The position numbers were made by a program, and so were the translations under genes. Below, one piece after another: positions 1-8,017 of a stretch of 40,057 bases of DNA. The stretch comes from Candidatus Zixiibacteriota bacterium (lineage in GTDB: Bacteria > Zixibacteria > MSB-5A5 > GN15 > FEB-12), in NCBI GenBank assembly GCA_040753875.1, contig JBFMDV010000004.1, positions 1 through 40,057 on the forward strand. The letters run 5' to 3'. The notes under the pieces are model-generated. The model made no database searches, was not told the DNA's origin, and saw nothing but the letters and a program-made list of their open reading frames with translations. Within the stretch, counting starts at the first letter, position 1. Every line of letters begins with the position of its first letter.

Positions 1-64
1 TATTCTCTTCCGGGAAATGCCGTCGAATCTTCTCCCATTGGGCATCGCTTAACGTGATCGCCAT
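1..64 (-). CDS. Transposase N-terminus, IS5-like (partial)
   Basis: The minus strand from the ATG at 64-62 reads without stop to the window edge. The 21 residues begin MAITLSDAQWEKIRRHF, which resembles the N-terminal segment (LSDAQW..I..HFP) of IS5-type transposases with a DUF4096-like start. The gene continues beyond base 1, so no catalytic DDE residues can be seen. The family call rests only on this short motif. Confidence 0.6.
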   Translation of the reverse strand, partial: MAITLSDAQWEKIRRHFPEEN

Positions 65-124
65 GACGAAATATCGCCACGCTCTTCACGATGACAAATC
101 AAAAACTGATTTTGAGATAGGTTC
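1..124 (-). mobile_element. End of an IS5-like insertion sequence
   Basis: The fragment comprises the transposase start (minus strand, ATG at 64-62) and a probable terminal inverted repeat. On the minus strand the sequence GAACCTATCTC begins at 124; a GAACCTATCTC-like end is what I would expect of an IS5-type element, and TAG follows directly on the plus strand. The other end lies outside the window, so the repeat and any target duplication cannot be confirmed here. The neighbouring small gene reads into this end and stops inside it. Confidence 0.5.
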
Positions 125-350
125 TAGCGTCATCTTGCCCGGATTCAGGTATTGAGTATTGGCCAAGGATGATCGCGAATGCCCTTCTTCGCCCGTACCT
201 AACCTCCCGGTACTGGGGGGTATTATAGCCAGGGTCAATGTACGAAGGCGTGTTGAAGTAGGGGCCTGGAGACGGGCTGCAGGCGTGCGAAGTACTCCCG
301 TTCAAAATGGCTGCTGCTAGGCAGAGAAGAATGCATTTCCGTGTGCTCAT
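99..350 (-). CDS. Small exported protein, probably 3'-truncated by the IS
   Basis: An 83-residue protein with an N-terminal signal sequence (hydrophobic segment at about 6-18, then a cysteine in SHACSPSPG that is a poor lipobox). The mature part is rich in Pro, Tyr, Gly and Arg. The ATG overlaps the stop region of the upstream DUF3142 gene (350 against 347), so the two are probably co-transcribed. The last seven codons fall inside the presumed IS end (positions up to 124), so the native C-terminus was probably lost. I do not recognise the family. Confidence 0.5.
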   Translation of the reverse strand: MSTRKCILLCLAAAILNGSTSHACSPSPGPYFNTPSYIDPGYNTPQYREVRYGRRRAFAIILGQYSIPESGQDDARTYLKISF

Positions 351-1075
351 ATGGCCTTCTTTATGAAATAGACAATACCTTGAAAATTCGGATTTACTTT
401 CAATGTGTTGACTGAAGTAGGAATTTCGGCCCCTGAAATGAGCCCGATCCGAAACGGCATTGGGTACTCGGACAGTTCTCTTATGTATATCTCAATTTCC
501 CGAAGCGGCCGCCGCCCTTGGTACAGCTGAAATACAATCTCGTCCGTGGAGGACGAGATTGACTGCATTGTCTCTTGATTTCCGTTTATCGCCCAGTCTC
601 CCAATCCCGTGATGCTTAACGCGAAATTCTGCGCAAGTTGTCTTCTGACTTCCTCAACAAAATGGCTATATGCTATCAGCTTGGATGTGGGGGAATCGAA
701 ATCCAGTTGAATACCTGAGACTGAGACAGGATGGCGTTGCCATTGCGCCACGCTGCGCTCAAAGATATCTACTACGTCCTTGGCATCCGGCAACTGTCCT
801 TCCAGCCGATACACCAGAAAGAGTTTGCTGCTCTTGAGAGGATGCGGACACAGACCTTGTCGTTCGTAGAATGTCTTGCCTCCGTCAGTCGATATGCGAC
901 CTTGAAAGACATACAATTCTGAATTTGCCGGTGCATCTTTGGCCGTCAATCCCGCCCACAGCCAGTAGGAAACATGGTCGCGACGACTAGCAGAATCTCT
1001 GTAAAGCGACACCCCGCTGAATATCAATAGCACGACCAGCGCCGTCTTACTTATTCGCTGTGGCTGCGTGTCCAT
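347..1075 (-). CDS. DUF3142-like protein
   Basis: About 242 residues from the ATG at 1075-1073. A longer reading frame runs to 1213, but its extra 46 residues look non-coding. The N-terminus has one hydrophobic segment (about residues 8-21 from this start), suggesting a signal peptide or anchor. The segments VSGIQLDFDSPTSKL, LSITGLGDW and IVFQLYQG match the pattern I know from DUF3142 proteins (GVQLDFDCPT, LSITALP, LQVHGL), thought to have a TIM-barrel-like fold. No enzymatic function is established. It lies just upstream of the small exported gene, overlapping it by 4 bases. Confidence 0.7.
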   Translation of the reverse strand: MDTQPQRISKTALVVLLIFSGVSLYRDSASRRDHVSYWLWAGLTAKDAPANSELYVFQGRISTDGGKTFYERQGLCPHPLKSSKLFLVYRLEGQLPDAKDVVDIFERSVAQWQRHPVSVSGIQLDFDSPTSKLIAYSHFVEEVRRQLAQNFALSITGLGDWAINGNQETMQSISSSTDEIVFQLYQGRRPLREIEIYIRELSEYPMPFRIGLISGAEIPTSVNTLKVNPNFQGIVYFIKKAI

Positions 1076-1318
1076 TCCGCCGATCCCCACATCGAAATAA
1101 TCTGGCAATCGGCCCCTTATGTCAAGCCAATCCAGATACCAAAGCCCGCCAGACACGAAGGCGTGTGAATTTTCGAATGGACTGGAGGCGGCGGGAGAGA
1201 ACTCTAGACCCAACCAATGCCGCGCGTCTGAATCTCATACTGGATGTTGGTGGAGAAGTCTGGAAAAGTACCCAACCGGAACTTTTATCGGATGTAGTTG
1301 TAGTGCAATGAGTTACGA

Positions 1319-1403
1319 CGGAGGAGGTAGGATTCGAACCCACGGTACCTTTCGGTACAACGGTTTTCAAGACCGCCGCAATCGACCACTCTGCCACTCC
1401 TCC
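1319..1403 (-). tRNA. tRNA-Ser (anticodon UGA)
   Basis: The minus strand folds as a class II tRNA. The 7-bp acceptor pairs GGAGGAG (1403-1397) with CTCCTCC (1326-1320), with discriminator G at 1319. The anticodon loop CTTGAAA has UGA at 1369-1367. There is a long variable arm and a GGTTCGAATCC T-arm. CCA is not encoded. It reads serine UCA codons. Confidence 0.95.
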
Positions 1404-1434
1404 ACACCGATACAGACATTCCGGCGACACCCCT

Positions 1435-1510
1435 CCGATTTCGCCCGTTGACGAAGGAGAGATTGCTTCGTCAGACTCCCCTTCGGCGAGACTTCCTCGC
1501 AACGACGGAC
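1435..1510. repeat. Possible interspersed REP-like sequence
   Basis: The segment between the tRNA and the next terminator contains GGAGAGATTGCTTCGTC followed by CTTCCTCGCAACGAC. This is the style of short dispersed repeats found between genes in many bacterial genomes. No coding sequence is convincing here. The call is by resemblance only; a second copy is not present in this window. Confidence 0.3.
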
Positions 1511-1601
1511 CCAGGCTCACATTCGGTAAGTCAACGTCGCTATGACGGCAATTGGCCGTCCTCAAATGTCACGAAAACGATGCCGCAAGTCAAGACGCCA
1601 A

Positions 1602-1632
1602 AACAAAAGGCCCCGCCGGAACGGGGCCTTCG
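1602..1632 (-). terminator. Rho-independent terminator of the 1655-2629 lipoprotein gene
   Basis: The stem AAGGCCCCG (1608-1616) pairs with CGGGGCCTT (1622-1630) around a 5-base loop. On the minus strand it is followed by TTTTGTTTT. It lies about 25 bases past the TAG stop of the lipoprotein gene. Confidence 0.88.
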
Positions 1633-1654
1633 AAAAGACGAAATCCCGTTCCCG

Positions 1655-2629
1655 CTACTTGCGAAGGAACCGGCTTGATGATGCAAACAGCTTGGCCGGC
1701 GGCTGGTCGGGATGGCAGGCATGCTCGGCGCTCCAGCGCGTGGTGGAGTTTTCGAACGTCACCGTGCTGCTGTCGCCGTGGAACGCCTGGGTGATGATCC
1801 AGTAATCATTGAAATTGAGGACGGTGTCACCGGTACACGCAATATTGAGGTTGCCGCTGTGCGTGATGGTACCGGCGGTGGGGCAACCATTGGAGTCCTG
1901 CACCGCGGTCAGATTGAGAGCCACATTGTCGAACACATGGCTCAGATTCATGCTGAACTGGCAGGATTCTGCCGCGGGTTTGAAAGCCGCAGAAGCAAAC
2001 GCCCCGTAGCTGTTGAACTCGCCGTTAAACGAGCCGTTGGCGTCGACCATTACGTCACCACCAGTGCCCACATCACCGATGATCTGTAGATCTTGATGAG
2101 CGGACAGACTGCCCACGCCGCTGAGAACGTCGATCGAGTAACTGCCAATGTTGTGTACTTCGGTGAGCAGTTCTCTTACCGGCCACTGGACAATGATCGG
2201 TCCGTGATGGAACTGCAGGGAATCGACGACCTCGAACGTGATGACGTCAACGACCTGCTGCGAATCGTTCCACAGTGTCTCGGCATGACTGGCATAGAAG
2301 TACCAGTATTTGCTGTCGCTGTGGTAGGTCTTGAGAAACGAATCACTGGCCACAGCCTCGCTGGAGCCGCCGAAGTGCGGCGCATGGCTGGGCATCGGGT
2401 GGTTGGTGTCATTGGCAACCGAATCGATCAGGGTCAGGCAAATCTCCGCCAAACCGGTGGAAATCTCGTCAGCCCCCTCGAACGCGGTCTGAGCCGCGAG
2501 GTAGGTCGGGTCGAGCGTGTCGCCATCGACCTTGACGATGTTTTCGGTGGCCTTGTCGCTGCAGCCGAACAACAGCATGAACATCCCCGCCACCACCGCA
2601 ACTGTCAATAATGCCAGCAATCTCTTCAT
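1655..2629 (-). CDS. Lipoprotein of unknown function
   Basis: 324 residues from ATG 2629, chosen over ATG 2641 because GGAGGA sits 7-8 bases upstream of it and the protein then starts MKRLLALL. A classic lipoprotein signal ends in the lipobox LLFGC, so it should be lipidated and exported. The mature part is acidic, rich in Ser, Asp and Asn, and probably beta-rich, with four or so scattered cysteines. I recognise no domain. It is a single-gene unit with its own terminator. Confidence 0.8.
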   Translation of the reverse strand: MKRLLALLTVAVVAGMFMLLFGCSDKATENIVKVDGDTLDPTYLAAQTAFEGADEISTGLAEICLTLIDSVANDTNHPMPSHAPHFGGSSEAVASDSFLKTYHSDSKYWYFYASHAETLWNDSQQVVDVITFEVVDSLQFHHGPIIVQWPVRELLTEVHNIGSYSIDVLSGVGSLSAHQDLQIIGDVGTGGDVMVDANGSFNGEFNSYGAFASAAFKPAAESCQFSMNLSHVFDNVALNLTAVQDSNGCPTAGTITHSGNLNIACTGDTVLNFNDYWIITQAFHGDSSTVTFENSTTRWSAEHACHPDQPPAKLFASSSRFLRK

Positions 2630-2754
2630 GGATTCCTCCATCAGTATCGAATGAACTTTCTGTTGTGTAATAATTATCGGACGATGGCGGATGAAGATTT
2701 AGCGGCACCGAATTTCGCGGGAAGGTGCAACTTCCTATCGGTCAGTGGATTAAG

Positions 2755-3963
2755 CTATCGTCGAGGGGCCTGCGGGCCGCCGTAGAGACCTATGTGCGAG
2801 ACAGAACCGTCGATATTGAAGGTGGTGGAGTCACCCGCGTTTAGCGCGGGCGAGTCTTGTTGCACGTGATAATCACCCGGGCCGACAAACTTGGGGTCGA
2901 CATTCAGGTTGCCGTTTATCTCCGTCTGGTCCCAGATCCCCTCGTACTGTCCCGCTTTGTTGTTCCAAACGATATTGTGGGCGAATTTCCACTTTGCCCA
3001 GTCCCCATAGTTCCAGACACCCACACAAGGACAGACCCACTGCTCGCGCCAGCCATTTTCGGTGACGATATTGTTGACGATCCTCCCCCGCGCTTCGGTC
3101 GACCATGGGGCGATACCGCAATTGCCGTTGTGATGCACCACGTTGTTCATCATGTCCATGGTGGAAGCCCCGGTGGCCACCATCCCCCAGCCCAAATTGT
3201 CATGCACGAGGTTGTTGCGGGCGACCACCACGGCCGTCCCAAACGCCCCGATCCCTTTCCAGTAACCGGTGATTTCGTTGCGATAGGCGATACAGGTACC
3301 ATCCCATGTTACGCCGATACCGGCGCCGCGGCCATCCTTGATTAGACAGTCAGTGATAATCAGCGAGGCACCACGGTAGAGCGCGACACCATCCCAGCCG
3401 TTGTTGACGATATTACAGTGCTCAATTATGAGCTCGGCTCCTTCCCGTCCGAAAACGCCCCCGATACCGACGACTACGCTCTCCGGCCGATGCGTGTTAT
3501 CCCGCAGGTCGCAGTCTGCGATGAGGACGCGAGAATTGCGGACAACGATAGCGGCATCGGTGGCGTTGCCGTCGAGGTCCCGCCGTCCACCGGTAATCGT
3601 CAGATTCTGGATGACGGTGCCGGAAGCGTTTTCGAGGTACAAACCGTACCCCGCATAGGTCACGAGCCGGGTGTCGGTGCGGTCGGCGCCCAACAGCAAG
3701 AGACCTTTGTTCTTGATTATGAACCCGCAACTGGCTTTGACGTCGGTTTTGGCTTCAAGGCAGTTGCCGCAGAGGGGGTCGGCAAATTGAGTCGGTTTGG
3801 CTTCGAAAGTCTTGGCCCCTAAAAGGAGCGTGTCGCCATCCCTGGCATAATCGATTACTCCCTGGAGATCGGAACCACGCTCGACTCTTAGTTTAGCGGC
3901 GAACAGGTTGGTGCCCAAAAGCGCCAGCAGCAGGCCGGCAGCTTGAGTTCGGCCGCTAAACAT
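2755..3963 (-). CDS. Exported right-handed beta-helix repeat protein (NosD/PbH1-like)
   Basis: 402 residues from ATG 3963, which is followed by a signal peptide (AAGLLLALLGTNLFAAK). A longer frame to 4119 has an upstream part that lacks coding character. The body is made of PbH1-type turns, such as VIQNLTITGG, LIIEHCNIVNNGWDGVAL, LIITDCLIKDGRGAG and VVARNNLVHDNLGWG. It ends with NVDPKFVGPGDYHVQQDSPALNAGD, the usual closing motif of DUF1565/NosD-like beta-helix proteins. Such proteins are often surface or periplasmic carbohydrate-binding or lyase-related; no catalytic residues are evident. It is divergent from murQ. Confidence 0.85.
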   Translation of the reverse strand: MFSGRTQAAGLLLALLGTNLFAAKLRVERGSDLQGVIDYARDGDTLLLGAKTFEAKPTQFADPLCGNCLEAKTDVKASCGFIIKNKGLLLLGADRTDTRLVTYAGYGLYLENASGTVIQNLTITGGRRDLDGNATDAAIVVRNSRVLIADCDLRDNTHRPESVVVGIGGVFGREGAELIIEHCNIVNNGWDGVALYRGASLIITDCLIKDGRGAGIGVTWDGTCIAYRNEITGYWKGIGAFGTAVVVARNNLVHDNLGWGMVATGASTMDMMNNVVHHNGNCGIAPWSTEARGRIVNNIVTENGWREQWVCPCVGVWNYGDWAKWKFAHNIVWNNKAGQYEGIWDQTEINGNLNVDPKFVGPGDYHVQQDSPALNAGDSTTFNIDGSVSHIGLYGGPQAPRR

Positions 3964-4089
3964 GGTACGAGGGTAAGAGTGGAATGACCCCACTTCAACA
4001 AAAACTTCCGGCCGGCGAACTTCGGAGTGACGAACGACCACCACCGATTTCGGTTGCTCCCAATGCGGGACCTTGCCTACCTTACCCCT

Positions 4090-5010
4090 ATGGGTGAGTA
4101 CGATGATCTCATCGCACAACTAAACCATCTTGGCACCGAACAGATCAATCCGCGGACAACCGATATCGACCGGCTGTCGCCTCTTGAGATCGCACAGCGG
4201 ATAAACGATGAGGACCAGACGGTGGCGGGAGTGGTACGGCAGGCGCTGCCGAAAATTGCGCAGGCAGCCGAGCTGTTTGCGGCTACCCTGAGAAGCGGTG
4301 GGCGCGTGTTCTACATCGGGGCCGGCACGTCCGGCAGGCTCGGTGTACTTGACGCCGCCGAGTGCCCGCCCACCTATGGGACGGAGCCGGAGCAGATTGT
4401 GGGTGTGATCTCCGGTGGCTATGACACGCTGGTTTTGTCGAAAGAGGGGGTCGAGGATCAGACCGAGGCAGCTAAGCAAGACTTGATGGCGCACGGCATC
4501 ACCGCCAGGGATATTGTCATTGGCCTGGCAGCTTCTCGCCGCACACCCTATACGCTGGCAGGGATAGCGTACGCACATTCGATTGGCTGCAAAACGGTAT
4601 TTGTCATCTGTAACAAGGCGGAGTTCATTCCTGTTACGCCGGACATCGTGATTGAACTGCCGGTCGGGCCGGAGGCGATCACCGGCTCCACACGGATGAA
4701 ATCCGGGACCGCACAAAAACTGACCCTGAACACAATTTCGACAACCGCCATGGTCCTTCTGGGTAAAACCTACGGAAACCTGATGGTGGACCTACAGGCA
4801 CGATCGCAGAAGTTGGCGGCACGATCTCGCAAGATCCTGATGGACTTGTTTGACCTAGAAGTGGCTGAAGCTGAGACGCTTTTGAAGCAGGCGGATGGAT
4901 CAGTGAAGACGGCAATTGTCATGCACAGACATCAGTGCTCTGCCGATGAGGCCCGGAAGAAACTGGAAAAGGCGGGCGGATTTGTTTCGAGGATTCGAGA
5001 TAGCGAATAG
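4090..5010 (+). CDS. murQ: N-acetylmuramic acid 6-phosphate etherase
   Basis: 306 residues from ATG 4090 (MGEYDD); ATG 4063 or 4027 would add residues not typical of the family. MurQ cleaves the lactyl ether of MurNAc-6-phosphate to GlcNAc-6-phosphate and D-lactate in cytoplasmic peptidoglycan recycling. The SIS domain shows GAGTSGRLGVLDAAECPPTYG, including the family's catalytic Glu, the second conserved Glu in KEGVEDQ, and GSTRMKSGTAQK. The C-terminal 50 residues form the usual small helical domain. No amidase or kinase partner is adjacent. The next gene follows 20 bases later with its own ribosome site. Confidence 0.95.
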   Translation: MGEYDDLIAQLNHLGTEQINPRTTDIDRLSPLEIAQRINDEDQTVAGVVRQALPKIAQAAELFAATLRSGGRVFYIGAGTSGRLGVLDAAECPPTYGTEPEQIVGVISGGYDTLVLSKEGVEDQTEAAKQDLMAHGITARDIVIGLAASRRTPYTLAGIAYAHSIGCKTVFVICNKAEFIPVTPDIVIELPVGPEAITGSTRMKSGTAQKLTLNTISTTAMVLLGKTYGNLMVDLQARSQKLAARSRKILMDLFDLEVAEAETLLKQADGSVKTAIVMHRHQCSADEARKKLEKAGGFVSRIRDSE

Positions 5011-5030
5011 CTGAGGAGATATCTGATATC

Positions 5031-5606
5031 ATGACTCGCCAAAACCTGTTGATGCTCATGCCGGGCTTGATGATTCCCCTGTTATTGTCGGCCGGCCTCC
5101 TGCTTGCTCACGGCGAAAAGGACACCCATGAGTCGGACAGCACAAAAAACATGCCGAGTGCGCCGATTGAATCCGGGGTTGCCGCACGTCAGGACTCGCT
5201 GTTCGCCGTTATCAATACAGAATACAACGGACTGAAACCGATTTTCGAGAAGAGCTGTTTTGATTGCCACAGCAAGTTCACGAAGTTCCCATGGTATCAC
5301 AAGATTCCCGGTATAAAACAGCTCATCGACAGCGACATCAAAGAAGGGCGGAAACACCTTGACCTGTCCGACGGCTTTCCATTTGCAAGCCATGCTTCGC
5401 TGCCGGAGACGTTGGAGGACATGAAGGAGCAGGTCTCCAAAGGGGAGATGCCACTACTCAGCTACAGACTCATACACTGGGGGACCGGCCTGAGCGGCGC
5501 GCGCCGTGATTCGGTGACCAGCTGGCTGGATAGTGCGAAAATACGGGTGATACGTTTCTATGACGAAGCGAACATTCCTTACGAGCAGAAGAAGTCCGAG
5601 GATTAG
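5031..5606 (+). CDS. Exported haem-binding domain protein (one CXXCH)
   Basis: 191 residues; the ATG follows GAGGAGA by about 13 bases. There is an N-terminal signal sequence or anchor (residues 6-26), then a spacer and the motif SCFDCH at 75-80. The surrounding pattern (CFDCHS..T.FPWY...P), then a Lys/Glu-rich helix, DMKEQVSKGEMPLLSY and a C-terminal W-L segment matches the small periplasmic haem-binding domain (Haem_bd, PF14376 type). It is likely a monohaem cytochrome delivering electrons in the periplasm. It lies directly ahead of the multihaem operon, possibly in the same transcript. Confidence 0.82.
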   Translation: MTRQNLLMLMPGLMIPLLLSAGLLLAHGEKDTHESDSTKNMPSAPIESGVAARQDSLFAVINTEYNGLKPIFEKSCFDCHSKFTKFPWYHKIPGIKQLIDSDIKEGRKHLDLSDGFPFASHASLPETLEDMKEQVSKGEMPLLSYRLIHWGTGLSGARRDSVTSWLDSAKIRVIRFYDEANIPYEQKKSED

Positions 5607-5686
5607 CCTGTCGCGATAGTTGCTCGACCTCCGTTTGGTGCGATCCGTCAAAGACCGATTCTTGACCGAACCATCTTCAAAAACAG

Positions 5687-5714
5687 TTGCGCCGCACTCA
5701 AAAGCAGATATATT
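5687..5714 (+). promoter_or_regulatory. Candidate sigma-70-like promoter of the cytochrome operon
   Basis: TTGCGC (5687-5692) and TATATT (5709-5714) are 16 bases apart, 47 bases before the cytochrome ATG. The -35 match is weak, so this is a tentative call. Confidence 0.3.
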
Positions 5715-5725
5715 TAGGGGAGTTT

Positions 5726-5764
5726 GTGAAAAAAATCTTTTGGCTGAAGGGTCCCGGGCTATGA
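5726..5764 (+). CDS. 12-codon leader ORF overlapping the first cytochrome gene
   Basis: GTG at 5726 is preceded by GGGGAG at 5717-5722 and reads MKKIFWLKGPGL, then TGA at 5762-5764. The stop overlaps the cytochrome ATG (5761) as ATGA, the geometry of translational coupling. The two leading lysines and hydrophobic run resemble the start of a signal peptide, so it could also be the remains of an older start. Expression is unproven. Confidence 0.3.
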   Translation: MKKIFWLKGPGL

Positions 5765-6957
5765 AATGTGTGTGGGGATTCGCAATCATGCTGCTGGCGG
5801 CCACGGCCGCCCTTTCGCAGGACGACCGGTGTGTGAGTTGCCACGGCAGTCAACGTCCGGCGGACCAGGCCAATGCCCAGATAATTGATACGACGGTTCT
5901 GAAAAGCTCCGTGCACGCAGCCGTCAGCTGCACGGAATGCCACGCGATCGACCCCGACATGCCACATCGGGGGAACCGGACAGTATACTGCGCTCGCTGT
6001 CACGGCAAAGAAGCCGAGAGCTTTAACAAGTCGCCACACGTCCTCGGGCGGAAGGAGAATATAGAGAAGCTCCCCACCTGTATTACCTGCCATGGCGGGC
6101 ATGATGTTCTGGCCATAAAAGATCCCAACTCGCGTACCAATCACCGCAATGCGGTGAGAATCTGTATCGGGTGCCACGAAGACCAACAAGTGACCGAGCA
6201 GGCGCTCAAGTTGCCAAAACCGGCGGTCATCAAGGCCTACGAGAACTCGGTTCACGGACGGGCCCTGATGATCGAGGGGAAAGCCAATGCGCCGGCCTGT
6301 GTGGATTGCCATGGGAGTCATTCATTCCTCGCTTCCGATGATCCGGAGAGCCCGGTGTACAAGACTCACATTGCTGCAACCTGCGGCCGATGCCACCATG
6401 AGATCGCACAGACCTACACTGAGTCGGTTCATGGCCAGGCGCTTTCCCAAGGGGTGATGGATTCCCCTACGTGCACCAGTTGTCATGGAGAGCACGACAT
6501 TCGCCCGCACGCCGACCCCGAATCACGCGTCTACAAAACCTCAGTCTCCAGGACATGCTCCGATTGCCATGCCTCGGAGAAAGTAGTGGCCAAGTACGGT
6601 CTGAAGGCTGACCGGATAAGCACCTTCCAGGAATCATTTCACGGTGCGGCCGGTGCGCTGGGGGATACCAGGGTGGCAAACTGTTCGTCGTGTCACGGCG
6701 TGCATGACATATACCCGCAAGACGACTCCCGCTCGCTCATCAATGCCGCGAATATCGACAGAACCTGCGGCCAATGCCACGAAGGGCTGCCACAATCGTT
6801 CACTAAAGGAGCGGTGCATACCTCGGCCAGCGTCAAAGAATCGGGCGGCAAATTCTACGTAAGACAGTTTTACATCTGGTTCATATCGATTATCATTCTG
6901 GCGTTTATCGTGTACCGGGTGCTGGAGTACAAACGCCGCATCAAACGAGTGCAGTGA
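5761..6957 (+). CDS. Multihaem cytochrome c, 11 CXXCH, membrane-anchored
   Basis: 398 residues from ATG 5761 (GAAGGG nine bases upstream). A Sec signal peptide (ends near LSQ, residue 20) precedes 11 CXXCH motifs: CVSCH, CTECH, CARCH, CITCH, CIGCH, CVDCH, CGRCH, CTSCH, CSDCH, CSSCH, CGQCH. Many are followed by GxHD or GEHD, giving distal His ligands. A single C-terminal transmembrane helix (FYIWFISIIILAFIVYRVL) ends in a basic tail, so the haem domain is held on the outer face of the inner membrane. The next gene begins at a GTGA overlap. Its second half is clearly homologous to the next protein (shared SVHGQALxxG..DxPxCxSCHGEH and ESFHG / HSFHG blocks). Likely role: electron transfer between quinone-linked cytochrome b and periplasmic acceptors. 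Confidence 0.9.
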   Translation: MKCVWGFAIMLLAATAALSQDDRCVSCHGSQRPADQANAQIIDTTVLKSSVHAAVSCTECHAIDPDMPHRGNRTVYCARCHGKEAESFNKSPHVLGRKENIEKLPTCITCHGGHDVLAIKDPNSRTNHRNAVRICIGCHEDQQVTEQALKLPKPAVIKAYENSVHGRALMIEGKANAPACVDCHGSHSFLASDDPESPVYKTHIAATCGRCHHEIAQTYTESVHGQALSQGVMDSPTCTSCHGEHDIRPHADPESRVYKTSVSRTCSDCHASEKVVAKYGLKADRISTFQESFHGAAGALGDTRVANCSSCHGVHDIYPQDDSRSLINAANIDRTCGQCHEGLPQSFTKGAVHTSASVKESGGKFYVRQFYIWFISIIILAFIVYRVLEYKRRIKRVQ

Positions 6958-8012
6958 CAGACGCAATGAAACGACATTCCGCACCGCTTGTGGTGCTCTC
7001 GCTTGTCGCCATCTTCGCCGGAAACCTTCTCGCGGAAGAGAAATGCCTGCTGTGCCATGGCAAGAAAGACTTTGTAAAGATCGAAGAGACCGGGCGGAAG
7101 ATCAGCCTGTATGTGGATGAAGCGCAACTGAAGCACTCTATCCACGGCTCCCGGCTCTGCACCGATTGTCATATCGATGTGGTGGCTATTCCGCACCCGC
7201 CCGCGAAGAAAGTGAACTGCCGCCGCTGCCATTATTCGGGCAATCCGGTCGGCGCGCCACAGGGGGAGTTGTATGATCAGTACGAGCATTCGGTGCACGG
7301 GATGGAGGTCGCCAAAGGGAATTCCAAAGCGCCGGTCTGCCAGGACTGCCACGGCACGCACGACGTACTGCCACCCGATTCGACGAACTCGACCGTGTAC
7401 AAGCTGAATCGCCCGAAAACCTGCGGGCACTGTCACATCGATATCTATGCCACCTTTCGTGAGTCAATACATGGCCAGGCGCTGGCATCAGGGACTCTCG
7501 ATGCACCGGATTGCTCATCGTGCCACGGCGAGCATAATATCCGTCGGCACGAGGATCCCGAGTCGAAGGTGTTTCCCGCCAATGTCGCCGCCACCTGTTC
7601 CGATTGCCACGGGCCGGTCGGCATCGCCGCCAAGTACGGCATCAAACCGGATCGGACCGCCACGTTCGAGCATTCGTTTCACGGCATAGCGCGGGTGATG
7701 CAAAACCTGTTGGTAGCCAACTGCGCCTCTTGTCATGGTGTGCATGATATCCGGCGGGAGGACGATCCCAAGTCCTCGATCAACCCGGCCAATATCGTCA
7801 AGACGTGCGGCAAGCAAGGGTGTCATCCGGAAGCCACCCCGCAATTCGCCACCGGCAAGATCCATGTCGACCCGGAAAGCAAAGAGTCCGGCATTCTCTA
7901 TTATATCACCAAGTTCTTCACTGTGCTGACCGTGTCGACGCTCGTGGGACTTGCCATTTTCATCGTGCTCGATCTGTTCCGGCGGGCCAAGGCGGCACGA
8001 GCCAAACGTTAG
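6954..8012 (+). CDS. Multihaem cytochrome c, 9 haem motifs, membrane-anchored
   Basis: 352 residues from a GTG that overlaps the previous stop; ATG 6966 (348 residues) is equally plausible. After a signal peptide come eight CXXCH motifs (CLLCH, CTDCH, CRRCH, CQDCH, CGHCH, CSSCH, CSDCH, CASCH) and a last site CGKQGCH, a CX4CH spacing. A C-terminal membrane helix (about 315-338) and a basic tail repeat the design of the preceding protein. The pair looks like an ancient tandem duplication. It belongs to the same operon as the downstream cytochrome b, whose start is 6 bases past the stop. CX4CH sites can bind haem in known multihaem cytochromes; whether this one does is inference. Confidence 0.9.
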   Translation: MTDAMKRHSAPLVVLSLVAIFAGNLLAEEKCLLCHGKKDFVKIEETGRKISLYVDEAQLKHSIHGSRLCTDCHIDVVAIPHPPAKKVNCRRCHYSGNPVGAPQGELYDQYEHSVHGMEVAKGNSKAPVCQDCHGTHDVLPPDSTNSTVYKLNRPKTCGHCHIDIYATFRESIHGQALASGTLDAPDCSSCHGEHNIRRHEDPESKVFPANVAATCSDCHGPVGIAAKYGIKPDRTATFEHSFHGIARVMQNLLVANCASCHGVHDIRREDDPKSSINPANIVKTCGKQGCHPEATPQFATGKIHVDPESKESGILYYITKFFTVLTVSTLVGLAIFIVLDLFRRAKAARAKR

Positions 8013-8017
8013 ACACC

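Noticed and set aside
1122-1565. 147-residue minus-strand frame over the tRNA
   Set aside because: It runs straight through tRNA-Ser, and the segment VLKTVVPKGTVGSNPTS is translated tRNA.
7805-8017. Upstream extension of the cytochrome b reading frame
   Set aside because: The extra part lies inside the 9-haem cytochrome gene and would give an N-terminus unlike the family; ATG 8018 is a good start.
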